A stretch of 32,806 nt of DNA from Pelagibacteraceae bacterium AG-349-O05 (lineage in GTDB: Bacteria > Pseudomonadota > Alphaproteobacteria > Pelagibacterales > Pelagibacteraceae), in contig QCDE01000014.1 of assembly GCA_003281005.1 (NCBI GenBank), positions 1 to 32,806 of the forward strand, written 5' to 3'. The position numbers and the translations under genes were made by a program. The notes beneath the pieces were generated by a model, which worked only from the letters and a program-made list of their open reading frames with translations, did no database searches and was not told the DNA's origin. Below are positions 25,969 through 32,806 of the stretch, one piece after another (position 1 is the first letter of the stretch; every line of letters begins with the position of its first letter).

Positions 25969-27150
25969 TTATCTTTGTTTTTTAGTTTTGAATTTTCCGC
26001 CTTTAACTTCTTGTTCTAAGAAAGAACCTTCAGCTTCACCAACACTAGTAAAAGTTACTCCAGTAGCACCTTCGTAATTAATCTTTTTACCTTTTGCTAA
26101 TAAATCTAAGCCTTTCTTAAGTTCACCTGGGTAAATCTTTTTTCCAGGAGCGTTAGCAACATCCATTACATTTTTTGCAATAGATGCTCTGTCAGCAGAG
26201 TTACCTGCTTGCATTGCAAGAACGATTAAAGCAGCTGCATCGTAAGACTCAGCTGTGTATGGACCAGATGCTTCTACACCACCAGCTTTTGCAACTTCAG
26301 CAAATATACCAGCACCTTTGCCAGTAGAACCTGGCATTGATCCAAATGATTTACTTAAATCTTTTCCGAATGCATCAACTAAAGATTGACCGATCATACC
26401 ATCTGATAAAACAAATTTATCAAATGCACCAGAGTCTAAAGAAGCTTGAATGATTCCTTTTCCTCCTTGGTCAAGATAACCAATAACAGCTACAGCATCA
26501 CCACCAGCAGAAGCAAGAGTTGCTACTTCAGATGAGTAATCTGCTTTTCCATCTTCGTGAGCAGTTACAGTTGTAACTTTAATACCATGAGCTTCAACTG
26601 CTGCTTTGTAAACATCAGCCAAACCTTTACCATAGTCATTGTTAGTATAAGTGATTGCAACACTTTTTACTTTTCTATCTTTAGTTATGTCAGCTAAAAT
26701 TTGACCACCTCTAGCATCTGATGGAGCAGTTCTAAAGAAGTACCCTTTATCATCTAGAGTTGTTAATCCTGGAGAAGTTGCAGAAGGTGAAATCATAACT
26801 ACACCATTTGGTACAGCAACATTTGTTGCAATTGCACCAGTTACACCTGAACAGTCTGCTCCCATGATTGCAGCCACACCACCTGATATTAAACCTTCAG
26901 CTGCTGCTGTTGCTGCTGCTGAGTCAACACAAGTTGAGTCTGCTCTCATAACTTCAATTTTTTTTCCACCTAATAGCGAACCTGAGTCTGATGCTTCTTT
27001 AAACGCAAGCTCTGCAGATGCAGCCATAGCTGGAGTTAGAGATTCAATAGGACCAGTGAATCCTAAGATGATCCCCATTTTAATATCTGCCATTACCTTT
27101 GTTCCAAAAATAGAAACAAACATAAATGCAGCGATAAATAGTTTTCTCAT
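25969..27150 (-). CDS. Liv-type ABC transporter periplasmic substrate-binding protein (set 2)
   Basis: This 393-residue type I periplasmic binding protein is probably the partner of the permease/ATPase set at 20816-24690, which has no SBP gene of its own. The chosen ATG (27148-27150) is preceded by GAGGAA. A longer frame from 27174 would add MLTIKRKI ahead of a signal peptide that is already complete. The signal peptide MRKLFIAAFMFVSIFGTKVMA ends with a good cleavage site at about residue 21. The mature part has IKMGIILGFTGPIESLTPAMAAS and AAIMGADCSGVTGAIA; C74 and C100 may form the disulfide common in this family. Ligand unknown. It lies downstream of the aldehyde dehydrogenase gene, with a 109-base spacer. 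Confidence 0.93.
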   Translation of the reverse strand: MRKLFIAAFMFVSIFGTKVMADIKMGIILGFTGPIESLTPAMAASAELAFKEASDSGSLLGGKKIEVMRADSTCVDSAAATAAAEGLISGGVAAIMGADCSGVTGAIATNVAVPNGVVMISPSATSPGLTTLDDKGYFFRTAPSDARGGQILADITKDRKVKSVAITYTNNDYGKGLADVYKAAVEAHGIKVTTVTAHEDGKADYSSEVATLASAGGDAVAVIGYLDQGGKGIIQASLDSGAFDKFVLSDGMIGQSLVDAFGKDLSKSFGSMPGSTGKGAGIFAEVAKAGGVEASGPYTAESYDAAALIVLAMQAGNSADRASIAKNVMDVANAPGKKIYPGELKKGLDLLAKGKKINYEGATGVTFTSVGEAEGSFLEQEVKGGKFKTKKQR

Positions 27151-27154
27151 TATC

Positions 27155-27160
27155 TTCCTC
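27155..27160 (-). promoter_or_regulatory. Strong ribosome binding site that decides the SBP start
   Basis: On the minus strand GAGGAA stands four bases before the ATG at 27150. It supports that start over the in-frame codon at 27174, which would place this site inside the coding region. Confidence 0.75.
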
Positions 27161-27163
27161 TTT

Positions 27164-27175
27164 ATTGTTAACAAT
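27164..27175. promoter_or_regulatory. 12-bp perfect palindrome upstream of the second SBP gene
   Basis: ATTGTTAACAAT is a perfect palindrome lying just upstream of the SBP ribosome site, where an operator or the 5' end of the mRNA would be expected. An AT-rich 12-mer can be palindromic by chance, so this is only a candidate binding site. The rest of the 27151-27259 spacer shows no convincing promoter pair. Confidence 0.3.
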
Positions 27176-27259
27176 TTATAAAAACCAATTTAAGTATGAA
27201 TACAATCAATATTCAATGACAAAATTATCCTATTTTAGACAGTTAATTGACACTGATAA

Positions 27260-28741
27260 TTATCTGATTGAGAAAGGGTCTAGAGAAGGTTCGTCAGATG
27301 TATAGAACCATGTTGTTTTTACTCTTGTATAGTCTTTAATTGAGTCAATTCCTGCTTCTTTTCCATATCCACTATCCTTGATACCTCCAAAAGGGGCAGA
27401 CGGTGAAATTAATCTATAAGTATTTACAAAGGTTATTCCTGCTCTAATTGCTTTTGAAACTCTCATGCCTCTAGATAAATTACTTGTATAAACACCAGAG
27501 GATAATCCATATTGATTATCGTTCATTTTTGAAATTACTTCCTCTTCTGTATCAAATTTCATTACTGATAACACAGGCCCAAATAACTCATTTTCTGCTA
27601 CTGGCAGATTGTGATTATCACATTCTATAATTGTAGGAGGAAAGTAATATCCTTTATTTGAAAAAGAATGTCTTTCACCTCCACACTTAATTTTTCCACC
27701 TTGATCAATTGTCTCTTTAATATTTTTTTCTATTACTTCTAATTGTTTAAAATTACTTAAAGGACCCATTTCTGTTTCCGGATCCATTGGTGCTCCTATT
27801 TTTATTTTAGATGCACGTTTTGAAAGCTTGTCTAAAAATTCATCATAAATTCCTTTTTGCAAATAAAGTCTTGAACCTGCTATACAACTTTGTCCGCTTG
27901 CACCAAATATTCCAGCTGTAATACCATTTATTGCATTTTCTTGCTCTGCATCATCAAAGACTGCAACTGGACTTTTTCCACCTAATTCTAAACTTACTTC
28001 TGATAAATTTTCTGCTGAGTTTTTAATTATATGTCTTGCTGTTTCAGGACCACCAGTAAAAGCAACTTTTTCAACTAAGTTATGAGTAGTTAAACTTTTA
28101 CCACAAGGATCTCCAAATCCTGTAATTACATTCACCACACCTTTAGGGATACCAGTTTTTTCAATTAATTTTGCAAATTCAAACAAAACAGCAGGTGCAA
28201 GTTCTGAAGATTTAATTACCACTGTATTACCCATTGCAAGTGCTGGTGCTACTTTAGTTGCGGTTAAAAACATTTGTGAATTCCATGGAATAATTGCAGC
28301 TATAACTCCTATAGGTATTCTTGTTGTTATTGCCTGAACATTTGGTTTATCTATTGGCAAAACCGTACCTTCAACTTTATCTGCCAAGCCGGCATAATAG
28401 TCGTAATATTCTGCTATATAAACTGCTTGCTTTTTTGTTTCTCTGTAAAGTTTACCAGTATCAATTGTTTCTATTTCTCCTAGCATTTCTGCATTCTCTC
28501 TCAATTGATTTCCAATAGCTCTTAAATATTTTGCTCTTTCTCTAGGAAGTAGCTTTGGCCATTCACCCTCGAATGCTTTTTGAGCAGCTTTAACTGCATT
28601 ATCAACATCCTTAGCACTTGCTTCTGGAACAACTGCCCATGGCTCATTATGTTCTGGATTTAAAGTTTCAAATGTTTTTTTACTTTCAGAGTCTACCCAC
28701 TCACCATTAATAAACATTTTATATTGCTTTAGTTTACTCAT
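27260..28741 (-). CDS. NAD(P)-dependent aldehyde dehydrogenase
   Basis: This 493-residue ALDH-superfamily enzyme oxidises an aldehyde to the carboxylic acid. Using the ATG at 28741, landmarks are N154 in PWNSQ, K177 in VIKSSE, the general base E252 in LELGGKSP and the nucleophile C286 in GQSCIAGSR; PFGGIKDSGYG is near the C-terminus. All catalytic residues are in place. A TTG at 28750 would add three residues and is less likely. It overlaps the hydrolase gene by eight bases and is the last gene of the minus-strand catabolic operon. It looks like the broad group of betaine, gamma-aminobutyraldehyde or hydroxymuconic-semialdehyde dehydrogenases; the substrate cannot be named. Confidence 0.92.
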   Translation of the reverse strand: MSKLKQYKMFINGEWVDSESKKTFETLNPEHNEPWAVVPEASAKDVDNAVKAAQKAFEGEWPKLLPRERAKYLRAIGNQLRENAEMLGEIETIDTGKLYRETKKQAVYIAEYYDYYAGLADKVEGTVLPIDKPNVQAITTRIPIGVIAAIIPWNSQMFLTATKVAPALAMGNTVVIKSSELAPAVLFEFAKLIEKTGIPKGVVNVITGFGDPCGKSLTTHNLVEKVAFTGGPETARHIIKNSAENLSEVSLELGGKSPVAVFDDAEQENAINGITAGIFGASGQSCIAGSRLYLQKGIYDEFLDKLSKRASKIKIGAPMDPETEMGPLSNFKQLEVIEKNIKETIDQGGKIKCGGERHSFSNKGYYFPPTIIECDNHNLPVAENELFGPVLSVMKFDTEEEVISKMNDNQYGLSSGVYTSNLSRGMRVSKAIRAGITFVNTYRLISPSAPFGGIKDSGYGKEAGIDSIKDYTRVKTTWFYTSDEPSLDPFSIR

Positions 28742-29516
28742 CTGATCCAATAAAATTTTTGATTGTTAAATTTACATCATCAGCACACTCAATACCACAA
28801 AGATGTTTTCCATCTTTAATGATCTTTAATTGACTTTTAGAGATCAAACTATTCAATTCTTGAGACATTTTTACAGTTGAGCCAATGTCGTATTCACCTG
28901 TCATAACCAGTGTGCTTGCTTTAATTTTATTAAAATCCTCATCATTTTTATGATTAACGAATAGCTCGTAAACCCTCAAAAAATTATTCATATTATTAGC
29001 AGACAAAATTGAACTTATTTTTTCATATATTTCTGGATTATTTTCTAGATATTTATCAGTAAACCATCTTTTCAAGGCTTGTTTTGAGAGTTTTAAATCT
29101 TGTTTTGCTTGTTCAAATCTTTGATTAACAATTTTTTGTTGTTCCTCAGTCCTTTTATAAATAGAACACAAAAGAGTTAATGTCTGTAAACGTTCATTAT
29201 GTTTAGTTGCAAAATTTCGTGCAATTAAAGACCCTATAGAGAAACCTACAAGATGTATTTTTTTTATATTAAGATGGTCCATTAACCCAATTAATTGGTC
29301 AGAAAAATCATCAAAACTAATTTCCTTATTTTCTAATGAAGATTTTCCATGACCTAAAATGTCATAAGCAAGAGTCGAATGATAATTAAAAAATTCAAGT
29401 TGAGGCTGCCATATTTCGTGAGTAAGACCTACACCATGCACAAATACTATTGGCACATCTTGATCCTTTTTATTGAATAAGTAATAAGTTCCTGAGGCAG
29501 TAGTTCCTGTCGTCAT
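28734..29516 (-). CDS. Alpha/beta-hydrolase-fold protein
   Basis: This 260-residue alpha/beta hydrolase starts at the ATG at 29516 (a TTG one codon earlier is possible). The oxyanion region VFVHGVGLTHEIW, the nucleophile elbow GFSIG with S93, the acid in MTGEYDIGS and the histidine in DGKHLCGIE make a complete catalytic triad. A helical cap of about 80 residues lies between strands 6 and 7. This is the architecture of carboxylesterases, lactonases and RutD/PcaD-type hydrolases. Its position between a PF06684 protein and an aldehyde dehydrogenase suggests it opens or releases an intermediate in the operon's pathway. Confidence 0.85.
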   Translation of the reverse strand: MTTGTTASGTYYLFNKKDQDVPIVFVHGVGLTHEIWQPQLEFFNYHSTLAYDILGHGKSSLENKEISFDDFSDQLIGLMDHLNIKKIHLVGFSIGSLIARNFATKHNERLQTLTLLCSIYKRTEEQQKIVNQRFEQAKQDLKLSKQALKRWFTDKYLENNPEIYEKISSILSANNMNNFLRVYELFVNHKNDEDFNKIKASTLVMTGEYDIGSTVKMSQELNSLISKSQLKIIKDGKHLCGIECADDVNLTIKNFIGSDE

Positions 29517-29522
29517 CAAGAA

Positions 29523-30110
29523 TTATTTTGGCTCAATACCCATTTCTTTCATGTCTTGATATCTGTCACCAGTTCTTGCATGTGCTCTACCACTTGATGC
29601 CCCACCAATTGCAATTACCACCTCGTCATCGAAGGGTGCATCATGAATGGTAAATTCATGAGTTAGGTAATATGGTCTCAATCCAGAATCTGTTTTATGC
29701 ATCATAGGAATCGCAATCTTTGATCCAGCAGGTCCCCTTGTATTTGTAAAACTTAAATAGGAAGTTCCACCAACAGCATCTCTAAATTTATTACCAAACC
29801 TTAAAGTATGTATAAAAGCTGAAGCATGCTCTATTTCACCATTCAATCCAACTACACCTGCCTTGCCATATGCCAATATTTTTCCAGGTGATCCTATTTC
29901 TTTTATCAATTCCGGAACAAGCAAATCACCTAGCTTTGGTGCAAGATCTAAAATAGTTGGTCTGAGATCTTCAACAAAACCCTGACCATGCCATGGATTT
30001 TTAAATACTGCTGCTACTGATACCATTAAAACTGGTTCTTTCGCTTCTTTACCACCTTCAATAAAAGTTTTGTCTACAAATTTTGTAAATTTTCTTAATT
30101 CTAATTTCAT
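29523..30110 (-). CDS. 'Amino acid synthesis' family protein (PF06684/DUF1185)
   Basis: This 195-residue protein matches the PF06684 family, labelled 'amino acid synthesis' or DUF1185, for which I know of no firm enzymatic role. Recognisable segments are MVSVAAVFKNPWHGQGFVEDL, AYGKAGVVGLNGEIEHASAFIHTLRFG, the glycine-rich FTNTRGPAGSKIAIPMMHK and VVIAIGGASSGRAHARTGD at the C-terminus. The many conserved charged and glycine residues suggest an enzyme and not a structural protein. It overlaps the ThDP enzyme gene by four bases (ATGA) and precedes the hydrolase by six bases. The family label should not be read as evidence for amino acid synthesis here. Confidence 0.82.
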   Translation of the reverse strand: MKLELRKFTKFVDKTFIEGGKEAKEPVLMVSVAAVFKNPWHGQGFVEDLRPTILDLAPKLGDLLVPELIKEIGSPGKILAYGKAGVVGLNGEIEHASAFIHTLRFGNKFRDAVGGTSYLSFTNTRGPAGSKIAIPMMHKTDSGLRPYYLTHEFTIHDAPFDDEVVIAIGGASSGRAHARTGDRYQDMKEMGIEPK

Positions 30111-31810
30111 TTTTTTAATTTATGTTTGAAACTATCTCTTCTAAAACTGTATAATGCTTTTGGATCCACATCAACATCTATCACAGATGGCTTATTCGAT
30201 TTAATTGCTGCTCTTACAGCTTCACTAATCTCAGAAATTTTTTTAACTTTAAAACCTTTAGCACCATAAAGTTCTGCAACTTTATCAAAGGATGGACTGG
30301 TAATATCTGCACCTAAATATCTTTTTCCAAAAAAATCTTTTTGATAAGCTTTTTCTGCACCCCAACTTTGATTGTTCATCACAATAGTTGTTGTATTAAT
30401 TCCATATTCAACAGCAGTACTTAATTCAGATATTGTCATGCCAAAACCTCCATCACCCATAAGACTAACAACTGTTTTTTTAGGTTTTGCAACCTTGACT
30501 CCGAGACCACATGCAAAAGAAAAACCAACTAAACCAAAATCCAATGGGGTAAATAATGAAGGAGGATCATAATATTCTAAAGCATCCGTAGCCTGCAAAC
30601 ATAAAGTTCCAGCATCTAGAGTAATTGCTGAACGTTTTGGTAGAACTTTTCTTAATTGTTTAAATAGCCCTTTAGGCTGTATAGGAAAATTTGGACCCAG
30701 ATTTTCTTTATTTCTATTTATCAAATATTCTTTTCTCTCTTTTAAATAAGAGTTAGTCCAATCTTTAACATTTAATTTAATTTTCTCTTTTTTAATCTCT
30801 TCGTAAAGCTGTTTAGTTGCAGTCGCAGCATCTGCGTGTATCTTTACTTTTACAGGAAAATATTTTCCAAGCATTGTTTTTTCCAGTTCAATTTGAATTA
30901 TTTTTGCTTTTTTGTTTATATTTTCATAGGAGTAAAAAGTTGAATTAAATCCTAAACGAGTTCCAATTGCTAAAATTACATCTGCATTTTTAACTAATCT
31001 TGATGCCACAGGATTTCCTCTAGGACCCATTTGTCCCGCATTTAATTTATGACCAAATGGAATTGCATCTCCATGACCTGCTGCTGTAACAATAGGTAAG
31101 TTGCATAGCTCAGCTAATTTTATTACCTCTTTGTATTTAGAATTATACTTTATTCCAGCACCAACAATAATTACTGAACATTTTGAGGATCCGATTAATT
31201 TTGCAGCAATTTTAATATTTTCTATATTTCCTTTTTGTTTACTCTCATTTATGAATGATTGTTTTTCAGTATTAATATTATAGGAGTTTGAAGCTGCTAA
31301 TATATTTCTTGGTAAATTTACACAAACAGGTCCTTTTCTAGGTTTCATTGCTAAACCAAAAGCATCACTCATAATTTTTGGAATTATTTTTGAATTTTTT
31401 ATAGTCCAAGTTTTTTTTGTAATAGGTGCAAACAAAGACTGTTGATCTAAACCTTGAAATGCATCTTCCATTTTATCTTTAGTTGAATACGAACCTGCAA
31501 TTGCAACAACTGGAGAAAAGGCTGCTTTTGCTTGAGCAACTCCTGTAACTAAATTAGTAGCACCAGGTCCGTTTTGTCCTGCAACAATTACCCCAGGTCT
31601 ATTGGATGCTCTTGCATAACCATCAGCCATATGTGTGCCAGTTCTTTCATCTCTGACTCCAATAAATTTTATACTTTTCTCATGATAAAGAGCATCAAAC
31701 ATTTCCATTGTTGCTGAACCAATAAGTCCAAAAACATGTTTTACTCTCTCTTTTTTTAATGATTGAACAGCAGCTTGTCCGCCGCTAATTCTTTTTCGTC
31801 TTTTATTCAC
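30107..31810 (-). CDS. Thiamine-diphosphate enzyme, acetolactate synthase/Xsc-like
   Basis: This is a 567-residue ThDP-dependent enzyme of the acetolactate synthase, benzoylformate decarboxylase and sulfoacetaldehyde acetyltransferase (Xsc) superfamily. Order: N-terminal PYR domain with the cofactor-activating glutamate E55 (VRDERTGTH) and GQNGPGATNLVTGV, a central domain, and a C-terminal PP domain with the ThDP/Mg motif GDGG (452-455) ending at N479-N480. From memory, the segments FGLIGSATM, AFQGLDQQSLF, GAEKAYQKDFFGKRYLGA and FRRDSFKHKL resemble Xsc more than catabolic ALS. However, the HE-type segment differs and no pta gene is nearby. The start is GTG at 31810, overlapping the flavin monooxygenase stop by four bases (GTGA). 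Reaction unknown: carboligation or decarboxylation. Confidence 0.85.
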   Translation of the reverse strand: MNKRRKRISGGQAAVQSLKKERVKHVFGLIGSATMEMFDALYHEKSIKFIGVRDERTGTHMADGYARASNRPGVIVAGQNGPGATNLVTGVAQAKAAFSPVVAIAGSYSTKDKMEDAFQGLDQQSLFAPITKKTWTIKNSKIIPKIMSDAFGLAMKPRKGPVCVNLPRNILAASNSYNINTEKQSFINESKQKGNIENIKIAAKLIGSSKCSVIIVGAGIKYNSKYKEVIKLAELCNLPIVTAAGHGDAIPFGHKLNAGQMGPRGNPVASRLVKNADVILAIGTRLGFNSTFYSYENINKKAKIIQIELEKTMLGKYFPVKVKIHADAATATKQLYEEIKKEKIKLNVKDWTNSYLKERKEYLINRNKENLGPNFPIQPKGLFKQLRKVLPKRSAITLDAGTLCLQATDALEYYDPPSLFTPLDFGLVGFSFACGLGVKVAKPKKTVVSLMGDGGFGMTISELSTAVEYGINTTTIVMNNQSWGAEKAYQKDFFGKRYLGADITSPSFDKVAELYGAKGFKVKKISEISEAVRAAIKSNKPSVIDVDVDPKALYSFRRDSFKHKLKK

Positions 31811-32806
31811 GAAACTTTTTTTACTTCGGTATCAAAACCATCTTGGAAGTGAGGCATAACTTTCTCTGTGAAAAGTTTTATACTTTTCATACAATCTTTA
31901 TGCTTCACACCTGGAAAATTAGACCATACTTGTAAATTTTGTAAATTGAGTTCAGATTTTAATTCATGAATTTTATCAATTACATATTCGGGTGTTCCAA
32001 ATAACATGTTTCTTTTATGTAAAAATTCATAATTTAGTAAATCTAATTTACCTTTTGTCTCTGGTAATTCTTCACCTGGATCCATATGATTCCCTAAACC
32101 TCTCCAATGGCAAACCCATCTCATATAATTTACCATATGTTCACCAGCCTTCTCTTTTGCTTCTTCCATCGTATCTGCAACAAACATATCTCTTACAAGA
32201 GACACCCCTTCGCCAAGAGGTATATTTTTCTTTGTTACCTCTGATCTTTTATTTTTATAAGCTTCAAATTTTGGTTTCAAAGCTTTTACAGTTGGAATCC
32301 ACATAATAACATTAATATTATTTTCAGCAGCCCACTCAATTGATCTAATTCCATCAACAACTTGATGAATTGGAGGATGTGGCTGTTGATATGGCTGTGG
32401 AACAACACTAATTTTTTTCATAGTACTGTCTTCCATATTCATAAATTCTTCACTTGGAGGACTCATATCATGCTGCCAAACATAATTTGGTGATGGATAA
32501 GTATAAAATTCTCCTTGGTGACTGAAAAATTTTTCACTCCATGCTTTCTTTAATACTTCTAAAGTCTCAGCAAATAATCTGAAATTTTTAGCTTGATCTT
32601 TTAAATCAGCCTCTTTGTTTAAATTTATTGCTTCTCTACCATAAATTCCTCTTGCCACACCTACTTCAACTCTCCCTTTTGAAAGTTGATCTAATGTTGC
32701 GATATCTTCTGCTAATCTTATTGGATTATGGAAAGTAATAACATTTGCAGCTTGACCTATTCTAATATTTTTTGTTCTAGCAGCGGCATCTGCACCCATC
32801 ATTAAT
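31807..32806 (-). CDS. LLM-class flavin-dependent monooxygenase (N-terminus cut by window end)
   Basis: This is a bacterial-luciferase-like protein, of which about 332 codons are in the window. The frame stays open through the edge (a Leu codon precedes the first in-window Met), so about 50-60 N-terminal residues are missing. The LLM core is clear: AAARTKNIRIGQAANVITFHNPIRLAEDIATLDQLSKGRVEVGVARG, which carries the usual R-I-x-x-G, H-P and G-R-x-x-x-G-V-x-x-G landmarks. The C-terminal FLHKRNMLFGTPEYVIDKIHEL is typical of the family. These enzymes use reduced FMN or F420; in proteobacteria the FMNH2-dependent members open heterocycles (RutA) or cleave sulfonates (SsuD). The substrate here is not identifiable. 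It is the first visible gene of the operon. Confidence 0.88.
   Translation of the reverse strand, partial: LMMGADAAARTKNIRIGQAANVITFHNPIRLAEDIATLDQLSKGRVEVGVARGIYGREAINLNKEADLKDQAKNFRLFAETLEVLKKAWSEKFFSHQGEFYTYPSPNYVWQHDMSPPSEEFMNMEDSTMKKISVVPQPYQQPHPPIHQVVDGIRSIEWAAENNINVIMWIPTVKALKPKFEAYKNKRSEVTKKNIPLGEGVSLVRDMFVADTMEEAKEKAGEHMVNYMRWVCHWRGLGNHMDPGEELPETKGKLDLLNYEFLHKRNMLFGTPEYVIDKIHELKSELNLQNLQVWSNFPGVKHKDCMKSIKLFTEKVMPHFQDGFDTEVKKVS

Noticed and set aside
26864..27181. 105-codon plus-strand frame opposite the second SBP gene
   Set aside because: It is antisense to a protein with an intact signal peptide and family motifs; its alanine/serine-rich translation mirrors the SBP codons and it has no ribosome site or domain.
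30107..31810. Naming the ThDP enzyme xsc or ilvB outright
   Set aside because: Some segments resemble Xsc and others ALS, but partner genes (pta, ilvN) are absent and key residues cannot be checked without alignment, so only the superfamily is called.
31992..32306. 104-codon plus-strand frame opposite the LLM monooxygenase
   Set aside because: The minus-strand protein matches its family throughout; the opposite frame is a leucine/tyrosine-rich shadow.

Overview
This window is a strongly AT-rich, very densely packed bacterial stretch. It holds 36 recognisable protein genes plus one candidate 23-codon gene, and many neighbours overlap by 1-8 bases. Gene content (leuA, mreBCD-mrdA-rodA, two branched-chain-type amino acid ABC transporters, very short spacers, no insertion sequences) points to a streamlined marine alphaproteobacterium of the SAR11/Pelagibacterales type. 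That taxonomic call is inference from composition, packing and gene content, because there is no rRNA in the window.

Region 1 (1-11902, all + strand): the 3' part of leuA overlaps mreB, then come mreC, mreD, mrdA (PBP2) and rodA, the complete elongasome core. The same strand continues with a DadA-like FAD amino acid oxidoreductase, an EamA/DMT permease, a D-2-hydroxyacid dehydrogenase, a histone-deacetylase-fold amidohydrolase, msrB and a YbiU/DUF1479 protein. Region 2 (11899-12456, - strand): a short pair of glutaredoxin and a TIGR03643-like small protein, whose stop codon interlocks with that of the DUF1479 gene.

Region 3 (12457-25952, + strand): a divergent spacer with an extended -10 promoter and a perfect 11-bp hairpin with a U tract directly before a LysE-family exporter. 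Next comes a run of amino acid genes: a first Liv-type ABC transporter (SBP, two permeases, two ATPases) overlapping an AzlCD exporter pair, a glutarate 2-hydroxylase (GlaH/CsiD), a divergent ProC-like reductase, a second Liv-type set (two ATPases, two permeases), a possible 23-aa membrane peptide and an MFS permease. The run ends in a strong bidirectional terminator.

Region 4 (25969-32806, - strand): a second Liv-type SBP, probably the partner of the second permease set, lies downstream of a tightly overlapped catabolic-looking operon. In transcription order this is an LLM flavin monooxygenase (cut by the window edge), an Xsc/acetolactate-synthase-like ThDP enzyme, an 'amino acid synthesis' PF06684/DUF1185 protein, an alpha/beta hydrolase and an aldehyde dehydrogenase. 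The substrate of this set cannot be named from sequence; it is the best candidate here for an undescribed pathway. No tRNA, rRNA, CRISPR array, transposon or phage gene was seen, and no gene-free stretch exceeds 300 bases.
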